Shown piece by piece: positions 1-9,686 of a stretch of DNA of 64,000 nt. The stretch covers positions 2,294,001 to 2,358,000 of the forward strand of contig NZ_CP032514.1 of assembly GCF_003606385.1 (NCBI RefSeq), given 5' to 3'. This DNA comes from Actinomyces lilanjuaniae (GTDB lineage Bacteria; Actinomycetota; Actinomycetes; Actinomycetales; Actinomycetaceae). Made by a program: the position numbers and the translations under genes. The notes below the pieces were generated by a model, which saw only the letters and a program-made list of their open reading frames with translations, made no database searches and was not told the DNA's origin. Position 1 is the first letter of the stretch. Each line of letters starts with the position of its first letter.

Positions 1-78
1 GCCGTCAGCCGACGGTGAGCGCACCCGCCCACAGCCCGCCAGGGCCACAGACCTGAGCCCCAGAAAGAGGTTCTACCT

Positions 79-723
79 ATGGACATCACCGTCGTCGGTC
101 GCAACGCCGAGATCAGCCCTCGGCTCCGTGACTACGTCGAGGACAAGGTCGTCAAGGCCGAGCAGTACGACCCCCGAGTCCAGCGCGTCGAGGTCGAGGT
201 CACCCACGAGCGCAACCCACGTCAGGCCGACACCGCCGAACGCGTCGAGATCACCGTCATCTCCAAGGGCCCGATCATCCGGGCCGAGGCCTCCTCCTCC
301 GACCGGTTCGCCGCCTTCGACATCGCCATGGGCAAGCTCACCGAGCGCCTACGCCGCGCCCGGGACCGCAAGAAGGACCACCGCCGCTACCCGGTTGTCG
401 TGACCCCGCCGGCACCGGAGGCTTCTCGCACCTCGACGGACGAGGTCCCCGACACCGACGACGCCCCCGCGGAGGACTCCCCCTCCGCCCCGACCGAGCA
501 CGGTGTGGCCGTCGAGTCCCAGCTGGGGGACTCACCGGTCATCGTGCGCCAGAAGCTGCACGAGGCCCGTGAGATGAGCGTGGACGAGGCGCTCTACCAG
601 ATGGAGCTGGTGGGCCACCCCTTCTACCTCTTCGTCGAGTCCTCCAGCAAGCAGCCCTGCGCCGTCTACCACCGACACGGCTGGACCTACGGGGTCATCC
701 GCCTAGACGCCCGCGTCCAGTAG
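79..723 (+). CDS. hpf: Long-form ribosome hibernation promoting factor
   Basis: A 214-aa protein of the long HPF/RaiA family. It binds the small ribosomal subunit in slow growth and, through its C-terminal domain, pairs 70S ribosomes into inactive 100S dimers. The N-terminal ribosome-binding domain starts MDITVVGRN and ends in the basic stretch RRARDRKKDHRR near residue 110. A Pro/Asp/Glu-rich linker follows, then the conserved C-terminal dimerisation domain (about 155-210) with SVDEALYQMELVGHPFYLF and YHRHGWTYGVIRL. A purine-rich AGAAAGAGG precedes the ATG. The gene is convergent with lpqB; in mycobacteria the homologue lies in the same mtrAB-lpqB neighbourhood. The identification is firm. 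Confidence 0.96.
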   Translation: MDITVVGRNAEISPRLRDYVEDKVVKAEQYDPRVQRVEVEVTHERNPRQADTAERVEITVISKGPIIRAEASSSDRFAAFDIAMGKLTERLRRARDRKKDHRRYPVVVTPPAPEASRTSTDEVPDTDDAPAEDSPSAPTEHGVAVESQLGDSPVIVRQKLHEAREMSVDEALYQMELVGHPFYLFVESSSKQPCAVYHRHGWTYGVIRLDARVQ

Positions 724-773
724 ACAGGCTGAGGCACCTGCATGCTGGTGCCGCGACGGCCTGGACGGACTGA

Positions 774-810
774 CGGCCTGGCTGCCCGGTGCAACCGGGA
801 GGCCAGGCCG
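774..810. terminator. Strong hairpin between convergent hpf and lpqB, candidate bidirectional terminator
   Basis: CGGCCTGGC at 774-782 pairs exactly with GCCAGGCCG at 802-810, and inside it CCCGGT (785-790) pairs with ACCGGG (794-799) around a GCA loop. A smaller hairpin, GGCACC (733-738) with GGTGCC (747-752), lies just upstream. There is no U-tract, so this is the hairpin-only type common in high-GC actinobacteria. The position between two convergent stop codons (723 and 877) supports termination in both directions. Confidence 0.6.
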
Positions 811-876
811 ACGGCCCGGGCAGACTCACCCAGCAGACCCTGCGCGGCACAGACATCCCGTAGCAGGGTACAACGG

Positions 877-2581
877 TCAGGGCAGCGCATAGGCCAGGTC
901 CGTCACCTCCTCCGTGAGCACCCGCCAGGTCGCGCCGCGTCTCTGCCAGGTCTGCCCCCTGGCGTCAGCGAGCAGGACCGTCTCCTCGGACCGGTCAGCG
1001 ATCACCGACACGACGCCACTGACGCCGACCATCGTCGTCACCGAGCCTCCGACCTGGGCCAGCCGGACCTGGGGGACACCCCCTCCTCCTCAGCCTCCAC
1101 CAGGAAGCCGACAGCGGTGGGAGAGCACCAGGCCATTCCCGAGCTTGAGCCTCCCCCGGCGGGGGAAGCTCAAGAGGGTCACCCAGCCCCACCGGTCTGC
1201 CGCTGTCATCGCGCAGCACAGCCGCCAGCACCACTGTTCCATCCGAACGGCGCAGGGCGAGCCGCTCCGACTCCACGGACAGGTCGAAGGCGACCAGTTC
1301 CTGCCCGTGGACCCACGAGTCCTCCAGCACCGCACGCTGGCCCTCGGCATCAACTGCGGTCAGGTACCCCTCAGCAAGCAGCCAGACCCAACCGTGCCGG
1401 TCGGCTACCGGTGCGCCAAGCCCCCCGGCCCCAGCCGAGGGGTCCCCCACGGACAGGATCACGCTGGCGGCGCTGCGATCCCGAGGAAGGCACAGCAGGC
1501 TGGAGTCAGACAGCGCGTAGACGTTGCCGTCGGCACCCAGGCTGGGCCACCGGGCGTCATCCACCCCCAGAGCCTGGGCTGTAGCCAGGGTGGAGCGGGT
1601 CGTCCCGGTCCCCCTGACCACCGCCCCGCCGGACATGCCGATGACACCGCCTACGTCGGGCACCAGCGCAGGCAGGTCCTGCGCCTGCCCGAGACTGGTG
1701 GCGCCTGCCAGCACCTCGACCTCGCTGATCTCGCCGACGGCAGTGAGCGTCTGCTCGACCTGGGCCACCAGGAGCCCCCGGCCCTGTGACGATCCCGGGT
1801 CGGACTCTGAGGTCAGGTGGACGGTAGCGACCTGGTCCTTGATGCTGACCCCCTCCTTCGTTAGACCAGCATTGCGAGGCATCAGGGACGTGGTGGCAGA
1901 AGCGAGCCAGGGCGAGGGCCCGCCGATGAGGCCCTCCACCAGTGCGCGGGCCAGGCTCGTGCGCGGGAACCAGCGCAGTTCGGGGACAAAACGGCTGCGG
2001 TCCCTGGAGAGGAAGCACAGGCTGTGGGCAGCGAAGTGCTGGGTCAGACGGCCGTAGGGCAGGAGGATCCCGTCGGGCAGCTGAACGATGCGCCACTGCC
2101 CCGTCGAGTTCTTCGCCAGGGAGTAGGCACCTTCGTAGAGGGCATCCTGCCGCGCCGGAGTCATGACTCCGTTGGAGCCCAGGCGGCCGTAGCTGCCGGC
2201 AGTTACCGTCACTGAGCCGTCGCTGGCGACAGTGATCTGGCGCTCGGTGGACCCCGAGTAGATCTCAATGACCTCCAGGGGGCTCCACTGGTCTGCCGCC
2301 CCCTGGGACAGGAACTTGCGTGCTGTGTCAAAGTCGTCAGAGAAGCCGGCGACGGCAGCGCGGAGGAAGCCGCGGACGATCTCCTCCGGGGTGGCGTCCT
2401 GGGCGGGTCCGGGAGCAGTCTGGATCAGGGCGCTTGAGTCCCGGGCGGCGACGTCGGACTCGTGGACCTCCCCGGAGGTAGGCAGCGCGGTGCACGAGCC
2501 CAGCAGGGCTGCTGCGGCAGAGACACCACCAAGCTGGAGCAGATGACGTCGCGCAGGCTTCCGGTCCGAGACTGAGGCCAT
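877..2581 (-). CDS. lpqB: Lipoprotein LpqB with GerMN and beta-propeller domains (two apparent frameshifts)
   Basis: LpqB is the extracytoplasmic lipoprotein partner of the MtrAB two-component system and modulates the sensor MtrB. The protein begins with a Sec lipoprotein signal whose lipobox is L27-G28-S29-C30. A GerMN-type domain and a C-terminal propeller region follow. The start ATG overlaps the mtrB stop (TGATG), which shows translational coupling. The first frame runs off into an unlikely Arg-rich tail ending at 995. Adding one base in the C5/G5 palindrome at 1153-1165 and one in the G5/C5 tract at 1071-1083 restores a continuous reading through VGFLVEAEEEG and VRLAQVGGSV to a proper end, TEEVTDLAYALP, with the stop at 877. 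The restored length is about 568 aa, normal for LpqB. I read the breaks as probable sequencing errors; a true pseudogene is possible. Confidence 0.85.
1144..1174. repeat. Near-perfect 14-bp-arm palindrome inside lpqB
   Basis: The left arm CTTGAGCCTCCCCC (1144-1157) and right arm GGGGGAAGCTCAAG (1161-1174) are complementary at 13 of 14 positions, with a 3-base spacer. The structure lies in the coding region and coincides with one of the two points where the lpqB frame breaks. It could be a REP-like element, a hypervariable insertion in a propeller loop, or simply a hard-to-sequence spot. No second copy was noticed in this window. Confidence 0.7.
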
Positions 2582-4455
2582 CAGCGTCCAGTCCCCTCAG
2601 CGGCCTCGTCGGGGGTCGGCTGCGAGGCCTCTTCCCCGGGAAGGACGACCACCACACGTCCGGTGGCACCGAGGTCGGGGACCGGCGTGTCCTCCCCCGC
2701 CAGAGGAATGTCACCCAGGACGACGAGCGGGCGCGTGCGCCTGGTAGCAGGAGCAGGCCCCAGGGGCGACACCAGGGAGGTGGATCCGGCATCGGCGGAG
2801 GCGTCTGCCGACCCCGCCCGAGAGACCTGTGGGGCGTCGTCGGGGACCAGGTCCAGGGGGCCGGCACCACTGAGCCTGCCGGGCCCGCCGTCCTCCCCCT
2901 GGTGACGAGGCAGCACCAGCAAGAAGGACGAGCCGTCGGCGGGCCACCCCCACGCCGACAGGCGTCCCCCGTGGAGGATCGCGTCCTCCATGGAGATAGA
3001 CAGGCCCAGCCCAGTCCCGCCCAGGCTGCGCTGCCGCGAGGGGTCGGCCCGGTAGAAGCGGTCAAACACCTTGGCTACGACGTCCGGGCTCATCCCGATT
3101 CCGTGGTCACGGACCCGGATAGCGACGGCCTCGTCATCCACCGCCAGAGTCAGGTCCAGGGGCTTACCCTCACCGTGCTCCAGGGCGTTGACCACAAGGT
3201 TGCGGATTATGCGCTCCACGCGTGTCACGTCAACCTCGGCCGTGGCAGCCTCCTGGGGCAGGTGGAGCCGCAGCTCGGTACCAGTGGCGTCAAAGTGGAA
3301 TCTCGTCGTCTCCACGACCGAGTCAATCACCTGGGCCAGGTCTACCTCCTCAAGACGTAGCTTGACATTACCGGAGTCGATACGGGAGATGTCCAGCAGG
3401 TCGGTGAGCATCTTCTCAAAGCGGTCCACGGACTGCGACAGCACCTCCACGCTGCGCAGCGCGAAAGGGTCAGAGATCTCCGTGCGGGCGTCCTCGATCT
3501 GCTCGGTGGCCAGACGGATCGAGGCCAGGGGCGTGCGCAGCTCGTGGGAGACGTCGGAGACGAAGAGCTGCTGGACCTTGGACAGGGCCTCCAGGCGTTC
3601 GATCTGGTCCTCCAGGGAGGCCGCCATGTGGTTGAAGGACCGGGCGAGGGTGGCGATCTCATCCTCTCCCTGGACGTTGAGACGCTCGCTGAGCTCGCCT
3701 GAGGCCAGGCGCTCGGCCGCGCGAGCAGTGTGGCGTACCGGGCTGATGACCCAGCGGGTAATGGCCCACACCACCAGGATAAGCATGACCAGGAACCCCA
3801 GGCCGCCGATCGTGATGTTCCTTGAGGCCAGCGAGACCACCCTCTGCTCCCCCGCCAGGCTGTAGACCAGGTACAGGTCGTAGTCGCCAGCCAGGGGCAG
3901 ACTCACCCGTGTCCCCACGATGATCCCCGGGTCCGCGCCCCCCTGGTTGTCGGGAACGGCTACCGACTGCCAGTACTGGGCCCCCACACCGCCCTCCTCC
4001 ACCGCCGCCTCCATCTGGGGAGACACCAGCGAGGCGAGCCGGGTGTCCGTCTCCAGGTCGTTGATGACCGTGGGCGAGGTCTCAGCCGCACTGCGTCTCA
4101 TGATGACGCCGACGCCACCGGAGGCGGCAAAGGAGTCGTTGACGTCATTGACCTGCTCCTCCGCCGCCGCCGAGACCTCGTCAGCAGTCACGGCGGTGGC
4201 GGAGTCGAACTCGACCTGGGCAGCCAGCGCCCGCTGCCCGGCGTCAGCCAGGATCGTGCTGCGCTGGTCCTCAAACACCTCCGAGCGAATCCTGTCCGTC
4301 ACGAACGACAGCAGCAGGATGATCAGGAGCAGGCCGATGAGGCTGGCAGCGAAGACCATCCGCAGCTCCAGGCTGCGACGAAGAAAGCCTGGCAGAGGTA
4401 CGGTACGGGACGTCCGTTCCTGGATGTCGTCAGCCTGGGGACGGGCCGGGTTCAT
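2581..4455 (-). CDS. mtrB: Sensor histidine kinase MtrB
   Basis: A 624-aa membrane histidine kinase that phosphorylates MtrA; in actinobacteria this pair controls cell-wall metabolism, division and osmotic response. Two membrane helices (about 32-53 and 216-238) flank an extracytoplasmic sensor domain. A HAMP domain follows, then the HisKA dimerisation helix with the phosphorylated His in SDVSHELRTPLASIR (near residue 303). The ATP-binding domain shows the N box NLVVNALEHG, the G1 box DHGIGMSPD and the G2 box GGTGLGLSI. The C-terminal ~100 residues are a variable Pro/Ala/Asp-rich tail. The gene lies 53 bp downstream of mtrA and its stop overlaps the lpqB start, so mtrA-mtrB-lpqB reads as one operon. 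Confidence 0.96.
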   Translation of the reverse strand: MNPARPQADDIQERTSRTVPLPGFLRRSLELRMVFAASLIGLLLIILLLSFVTDRIRSEVFEDQRSTILADAGQRALAAQVEFDSATAVTADEVSAAAEEQVNDVNDSFAASGGVGVIMRRSAAETSPTVINDLETDTRLASLVSPQMEAAVEEGGVGAQYWQSVAVPDNQGGADPGIIVGTRVSLPLAGDYDLYLVYSLAGEQRVVSLASRNITIGGLGFLVMLILVVWAITRWVISPVRHTARAAERLASGELSERLNVQGEDEIATLARSFNHMAASLEDQIERLEALSKVQQLFVSDVSHELRTPLASIRLATEQIEDARTEISDPFALRSVEVLSQSVDRFEKMLTDLLDISRIDSGNVKLRLEEVDLAQVIDSVVETTRFHFDATGTELRLHLPQEAATAEVDVTRVERIIRNLVVNALEHGEGKPLDLTLAVDDEAVAIRVRDHGIGMSPDVVAKVFDRFYRADPSRQRSLGGTGLGLSISMEDAILHGGRLSAWGWPADGSSFLLVLPRHQGEDGGPGRLSGAGPLDLVPDDAPQVSRAGSADASADAGSTSLVSPLGPAPATRRTRPLVVLGDIPLAGEDTPVPDLGATGRVVVVLPGEEASQPTPDEAAEGTGR

Positions 4456-4508
4456 AACAAGGGCGGTTCACGACATAAGGTGCGTCCAGGCGCGGGCTGC
4501 GCCAGGGC

Positions 4509-5189
4509 TCACGCGGTCTCGCCGACCCGGTAGCCCACCCCCCGAACGGTCACCACGATAGAGGGGCGCTCGGGGTCCTTCTCAATCTTGGCCCGCAGAC
4601 GCTGGACGTGGACATTGACCAGCCGGGTGTCGGCCGGGTGCTGGTAACCCCACACCTGGCTGAGGAGCTCCTCGCGGGTGAAGACCTTCCACGGCGAGCG
4701 GGCCAGCGTCACCAGCAGCTCGAACTCCAGGGGTGTTAGGGCGATAGTGGTGCTGCCCCGGTTGACCTGGTGGCCAGCAACGTCAATATCGAGATCCCCG
4801 GCACGCACGTGCTCGGCAGCGCCAGGGTTGGTACGACGCAGTCGTGTCGAGACGCGAGCCAGCAGCTCCTTGGACTTGAAGGGCTTGGTGACGTAGTCGT
4901 CGGCCCCGGCCTCAAGCCCGGCAACAACGTCCTGAGTATCTGTGCGCGCGGTCAGCATGATGATAGGGACGTCGGACTCGGCCCGGATCAGTCGGCAGAT
5001 CTCGACACCGTCAAGCCCTGGAAGCATGAGGTCAAGAAGCACCAGGTCGGGGCTGGACTCCCGAAAAGCGTCCATAGCCTTGGCCCCGTCGTGGCAGAGA
5101 GTGGGCGTGTAGTTCTCCGACTCCAGCATGATGCCGATCATCTCGGCAAGGGAGGCATCATCGTCAACTACTAGAATGCGCGTGCTCAT
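4509..5189 (-). CDS. mtrA: Response regulator MtrA (OmpR/PhoB family)
   Basis: A 226-aa response regulator. The receiver domain carries the acidic patch DDD, the phospho-acceptor Asp in LVLLDLMLPG and the conserved Lys in the VTKPFKSKELLAR segment. The C-terminal winged helix is of the Trans_reg_C type, with LTPLEFELLVTLA and the DNA-contact segment around ADTRLVNVHVQRLRAK. It closely resembles mycobacterial MtrA. I chose the ATG giving MSTRILVVDDD (5189). An in-frame ATG six bases upstream is an alternative; the still longer reading to 5252 adds unconserved residues. It is first in the mtrA-mtrB-lpqB operon. Confidence 0.96.
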   Translation of the reverse strand: MSTRILVVDDDASLAEMIGIMLESENYTPTLCHDGAKAMDAFRESSPDLVLLDLMLPGLDGVEICRLIRAESDVPIIMLTARTDTQDVVAGLEAGADDYVTKPFKSKELLARVSTRLRRTNPGAAEHVRAGDLDIDVAGHQVNRGSTTIALTPLEFELLVTLARSPWKVFTREELLSQVWGYQHPADTRLVNVHVQRLRAKIEKDPERPSIVVTVRGVGYRVGETA

Positions 5190-5528
5190 GGGCATATCTT
5201 GGCATGAGGTCGTAGGGTTGCCCGACACCGGCACCCTTGGAGTGGCGTTCACAGTTTCAACTAAGGCATTGACACCTTTCCACAGCTACCTCAAGGTCGT
5301 CACACCATCGCCTGGAAAGAGGCTGCGCTCCGCAGTCAACAGATGAGTTCCCCCAGACGCACGCCCACGCCACGGACATAAACGCTGCACCACGAGCTCC
5401 AACCAGTGTGCCGACACGAGGACACTGACCCCAGTGCGTCGCTGTCGAGACCCTGCTGAGACCCTGCTGCGGCGGATATCCTCCGACAGACGGAGGGCAC
5501 CAGCCACCACGCGTGGCACGATGCCTCT
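5190..5528. other. Divergent intergenic region between mtrA and a membrane-protein gene
   Basis: This 339-bp stretch has no convincing gene; the reading frames in it are short and compositionally unlike their neighbours. It must hold the promoters for the mtrA operon on the minus strand and for the gene at 5529 on the plus strand. The mtrA-proximal half is relatively AT-rich. I could not pick a confident -10/-35 pair on either strand. Confidence 0.5.
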
Positions 5529-6710
5529 ATGAGCGCCGATACCGCCGACACCACAGCCTGGGAGCCGCCAACACCGAGCGAGCCTACGGGCCAGGTCACC
5601 GACAGCCTCGTGGCCGCGGGGCATCACGGCACCGTCCGGCCTCCGCACAACACCCTGTCTCCCCCACCTGCCGGGACGCAGCCAGGACCAGGAGCCCAGG
5701 ACAGGGTGGGGGGCCTGCCCCCCGTCTCGGACAGCCCACCTCCCTATCCGGGCAGCCACCGCCCCGGTATCATCCCGATGCGCCCCCTCAGTGTCGGGGA
5801 GGTGCTGGAAGGCGCCTTCACCTCCTTGCGCACTAGTCCCCGGGCTATGCTCCTGCCCTCCCTGCTCGTCATGAGCGTCATCGGAGTCCTCACCGCCGTC
5901 ATCGGCGTCCTGGCGGTACAGGAGCTCGACCTGCTCGCCCTGGAGGAGGAGAGCGCGGCAAGTGCCACCGGCTACCTGTCCGGGTACATGTACGGCACCA
6001 CCTTGAGGAGTGTGCCGGTGAACCTGCTGAGCTACCTAGCAACCATAGTCCTCAACGGGCTGCTCATCGTGCCGGTGTCACGTATGGTCCTGGGGCATGT
6101 GATCACCCCTGCGGAGCTGTGGCGGCGCACCAGGGGAAGGATCTGGGCGCTGATCGGGCAGAGCCTCTTGATCACCGCCGTCATCGGCGCCTGCGGCCTC
6201 CTGGCCGTCGCGCTCGTGGGAGGCCTGACCTACGTGGTGGTCTCAGCCGCAGGCGGTACCAGCCTCCCGGTGACCCTGCTGGCCGCAGCCGCCACCGCCC
6301 TGGTCGCCCTGTTCCTCCTTCTCCTCGTCCCGGCGCTGGCCGTCATGCTGTCCCTGGCCCCGGCCGCCCTCGTCCTGGAGAACGCCGGCGTGGTGGAGAG
6401 CCTGCGCCGCTCCTGGAGGCTGGTCCGCAGCAACTTCTGGCGCGTCGCGGGCATCCTGGTGCTCACCCTGCTCATCATGACGGTGGTCACCAGTGTGGTC
6501 TCGGTACTGCTCGGCCTGGTGTCAAGCCTGGTCATCGGGCTGGCCCCGCAGGCGCTGACCGTGCTCACCGCGGTGATGGGACTGGTCAACGCCCTGATCA
6601 ACGCAGTCATCATCCCCTTCTCCGCAGCAGTGGTCGCCGTGACCTACACCGACCTGCGCATGCGGGCCGAGGGGCTAGACGTCGAGCTGCGCCGGGCTAC
6701 AGGGGCCTGA
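5529..6710 (+). CDS. Polytopic membrane protein, glycerophosphodiesterase-membrane-domain-like
   Basis: A 393-aa membrane protein. The first ~85 residues are a disordered Pro/Gly/Thr-rich cytoplasmic tail. RPLSVGEVLEGAFTSLRTSP then opens a domain of about six hydrophobic helices with an LRRSWRLVRSNFWRV segment, as seen in actinobacterial proteins annotated as glycerophosphoryl diester phosphodiesterase membrane-domain proteins. No catalytic residues are apparent. It sits 3 bp upstream of the DUF4129 gene and is probably the first gene of the DUF4129-DUF4350-MoxR-DUF58 operon. The function is unknown; a role in assembling or sensing the membrane is inference. Confidence 0.75.
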   Translation: MSADTADTTAWEPPTPSEPTGQVTDSLVAAGHHGTVRPPHNTLSPPPAGTQPGPGAQDRVGGLPPVSDSPPPYPGSHRPGIIPMRPLSVGEVLEGAFTSLRTSPRAMLLPSLLVMSVIGVLTAVIGVLAVQELDLLALEEESAASATGYLSGYMYGTTLRSVPVNLLSYLATIVLNGLLIVPVSRMVLGHVITPAELWRRTRGRIWALIGQSLLITAVIGACGLLAVALVGGLTYVVVSAAGGTSLPVTLLAAAATALVALFLLLLVPALAVMLSLAPAALVLENAGVVESLRRSWRLVRSNFWRVAGILVLTLLIMTVVTSVVSVLLGLVSSLVIGLAPQALTVLTAVMGLVNALINAVIIPFSAAVVAVTYTDLRMRAEGLDVELRRATGA

Positions 6711-6713
6711 GCC

Positions 6714-7508
6714 GTGCCACCACCCCACCTGACCGAGACTCCCAGCACCGTCCCGGCTTCCCCGCTCCTCCTGCCGTCCCCGCTCCGCCCGGCCCGCTGG
6801 TCCCCGTCGGTGGCCCTCGCCGCGGGCCAGGCCGTCATGAGCGGTGCGCCGGCGACGCCGGATGCTGAGGAGGCGCGACGGGCCGCCCAGGAGGAGCTGT
6901 CCCGCCGGGTCTACGACAACCACCCAGGTCTTGCTGAGAGGCTGTGGACATGGGTGAGCACCCGCCTGGACGTGACAGCGGTGGTGCCCGGGGCACCACC
7001 GTGGGTGTCAGTGGCTGTCGTCGTACTGTGCGCCACGGCTGCCGCCTGCTCCCTGCTACTTCTCCTACGCCGCGTCGCCGTGGTACGCCGGGTCCACGGG
7101 CTGGAGGACGCTGTCCTCAACGACGACCGGGACTCAGCCGCCCTGGCCCAGGCTGCTGACCAGGCCGCCACACAGGCCGACTATGCTACCGCCGTCGTCG
7201 AGCGGTTCCGTGCCGTGGTCCGCTGCCTGAGCGAGGTCGGCATGCTTGAGGAGTACCCGGGAATGACTGCAGCCGAGGCTGCTCGCGCAGCCAGCACCTC
7301 CCTGGGCAGGCTGGACAGGCACCCGGCAGGCGGCACGGACGCCAGCCGCCTGCACAGGGCGGCCAGCCTCTTCGACGGCGTCTTCTACGGCGACATCACT
7401 CCCACCCCCAGCCAGGACACCTGGATGCGGCAGCTGGCGGCCGACGTGGCAGACCTGGTCGGCAGCACGCGGACGCGCACAGCCTCCCTGGTGAGGGAGG
7501 AGTCATGA
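6714..7508 (+). CDS. DUF4129 domain-containing membrane protein
   Basis: A 264-aa protein starting at a GTG 3 bp after the upstream stop. It has an N-terminal Pro-rich segment, one clear membrane helix near residues 100-120 (VSVAVVVLCATAAACSLLL) and a cytoplasmic C-terminal DUF4129 domain, with ATAVVERFRAVVRCLSEVGML and the typical Glu-Pro-Gly-like turn EEYPGMTAAEAARAA. DUF4129 proteins regularly accompany DUF4350, MoxR and DUF58 genes, as here, but their biochemical role is not established. The stop overlaps the next start (ATGA), so translation is coupled. Confidence 0.85.
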   Translation: MPPPHLTETPSTVPASPLLLPSPLRPARWSPSVALAAGQAVMSGAPATPDAEEARRAAQEELSRRVYDNHPGLAERLWTWVSTRLDVTAVVPGAPPWVSVAVVVLCATAAACSLLLLLRRVAVVRRVHGLEDAVLNDDRDSAALAQAADQAATQADYATAVVERFRAVVRCLSEVGMLEEYPGMTAAEAARAASTSLGRLDRHPAGGTDASRLHRAASLFDGVFYGDITPTPSQDTWMRQLAADVADLVGSTRTRTASLVREES

Positions 7509-8654
7509 CCACCGTCACCTCCCGGGAGAGCCATGTGGAGGACGTCGGTGCCCGGCTCCGGCAGTGGCGCCCCCTCGTCCTGGCAGCCAGCCTGCTCCTG
7601 GTCGTCACGCTGGCCGTCATCTGGCTGCGCCCTTCCCAGTCCGAGGTCACCCGCGCACCGGACAACCCCGAGGCAGAGGGAGCCATGGCGCTGGCGGAGC
7701 TCCTCCGCGCCGAGGGGATCGAGGTCGCCAGGGCGGGCACGCTCGCCCAGGCCCTGGATGAGGTCCACGACGGGGCCACCGCTGTTGTGGTCAGCCCGGG
7801 AAGGCTGACCACCGCCCAGCGGGAGTCCCTGGCACAGGCGGGAGGAGACGTCGTCGTCATCGGCGACCTGGAGGACGGCCTTGAGGGGCTGACCAGCGCC
7901 CGCGCCGATACCTCCGCATCCACGGCGTCCATCCTGGCCCCGGGGTGCGGGGAGGAGGACGCGGCCGTCGCCGGGTCCCTGGCCAGGTCCGCCACCTCCA
8001 TCGACCTGTCCAAGGCACCGCAGGCCACCGGCTGCTTCCCTGTGGCCCAGGACCGGTTCGCCTACGCGACCGAGCCGTTGCCCAGCGGGGGGACGCTGCG
8101 TCTGGTCGCCGACGGGTCCCTGGCAACCAACGCCCACCTGGCCGAGGCCGGGCACGCCGCCCTGGCGGTGCGTGCCGCAGGCCGTCACGAGCACGTCACC
8201 TGGATCGACGACCAGACCGCCACCTCCCCGGGGCCTGGGACTCACCCGCCCTGCCTCCCTGGCTGCCTCTCCTCACGCTGGACCTCGTCCTGATCACGGT
8301 GGTGCTGGCGCTGGTGCGAGGACGGCGCCTGGGTGCCATCGTCACCGAGGACCTGCCAGTCGTGGTCTCCTCCACCGAGACCACCCTGGCCCGGGGGCGC
8401 CTCTACCGGCGCGCGGCAGACCGGCAGCGCTCCGCCGCGGCCCTGCGGGCGGGCACGGCGAGACGTCTGGGGCGTACTCTCCAAGTGCCTCCGGAGGCAG
8501 GGCGGGAGCACCTGCTCGACGCACTGGAGGGGCTGGCTGGTGTTGACCGCCGACAGGCGGACATGCTGCTCTACGGCCCTGTGCCCCCTGACGACAAGGC
8601 TCTGGCCTCCCTGGCCATACGGCTTGACCACCTTGAGAGCGAGGTTCGTTCCAG

Positions 8655-8658
<4 letters not shown>
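7505..8658 (+). CDS. DUF4350 domain-containing protein (one apparent frameshift)
   Basis: A membrane-anchored protein with an N-terminal helix (LVLAASLLLVVTLAVIWL), a DUF4350 domain (DNPEAEGAMALAELLRAEGIEV..., resembling a glutamine-amidotransferase-like fold), then a second helix (PWLPLLTLDLVLITVVLAL) and a cytoplasmic tail. The frame starting at 7505 breaks near the CCCCGGGG at 8226-8233. Adding one base joins it to the frame ending at 8658 and gives 384 aa, the expected length. The upstream part ends at IDDQTATSPG and the downstream part resumes at AWDSPALPPW, so no residues are lost. It overlaps DUF4129 upstream and moxR downstream by ATGA junctions. The break is probably a base-calling error. 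Confidence 0.82.
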
Positions 8659-9668
<1,010 letters not shown>

Positions 9669-9686
9669 GGAGCCCTGAGGAGCCAG

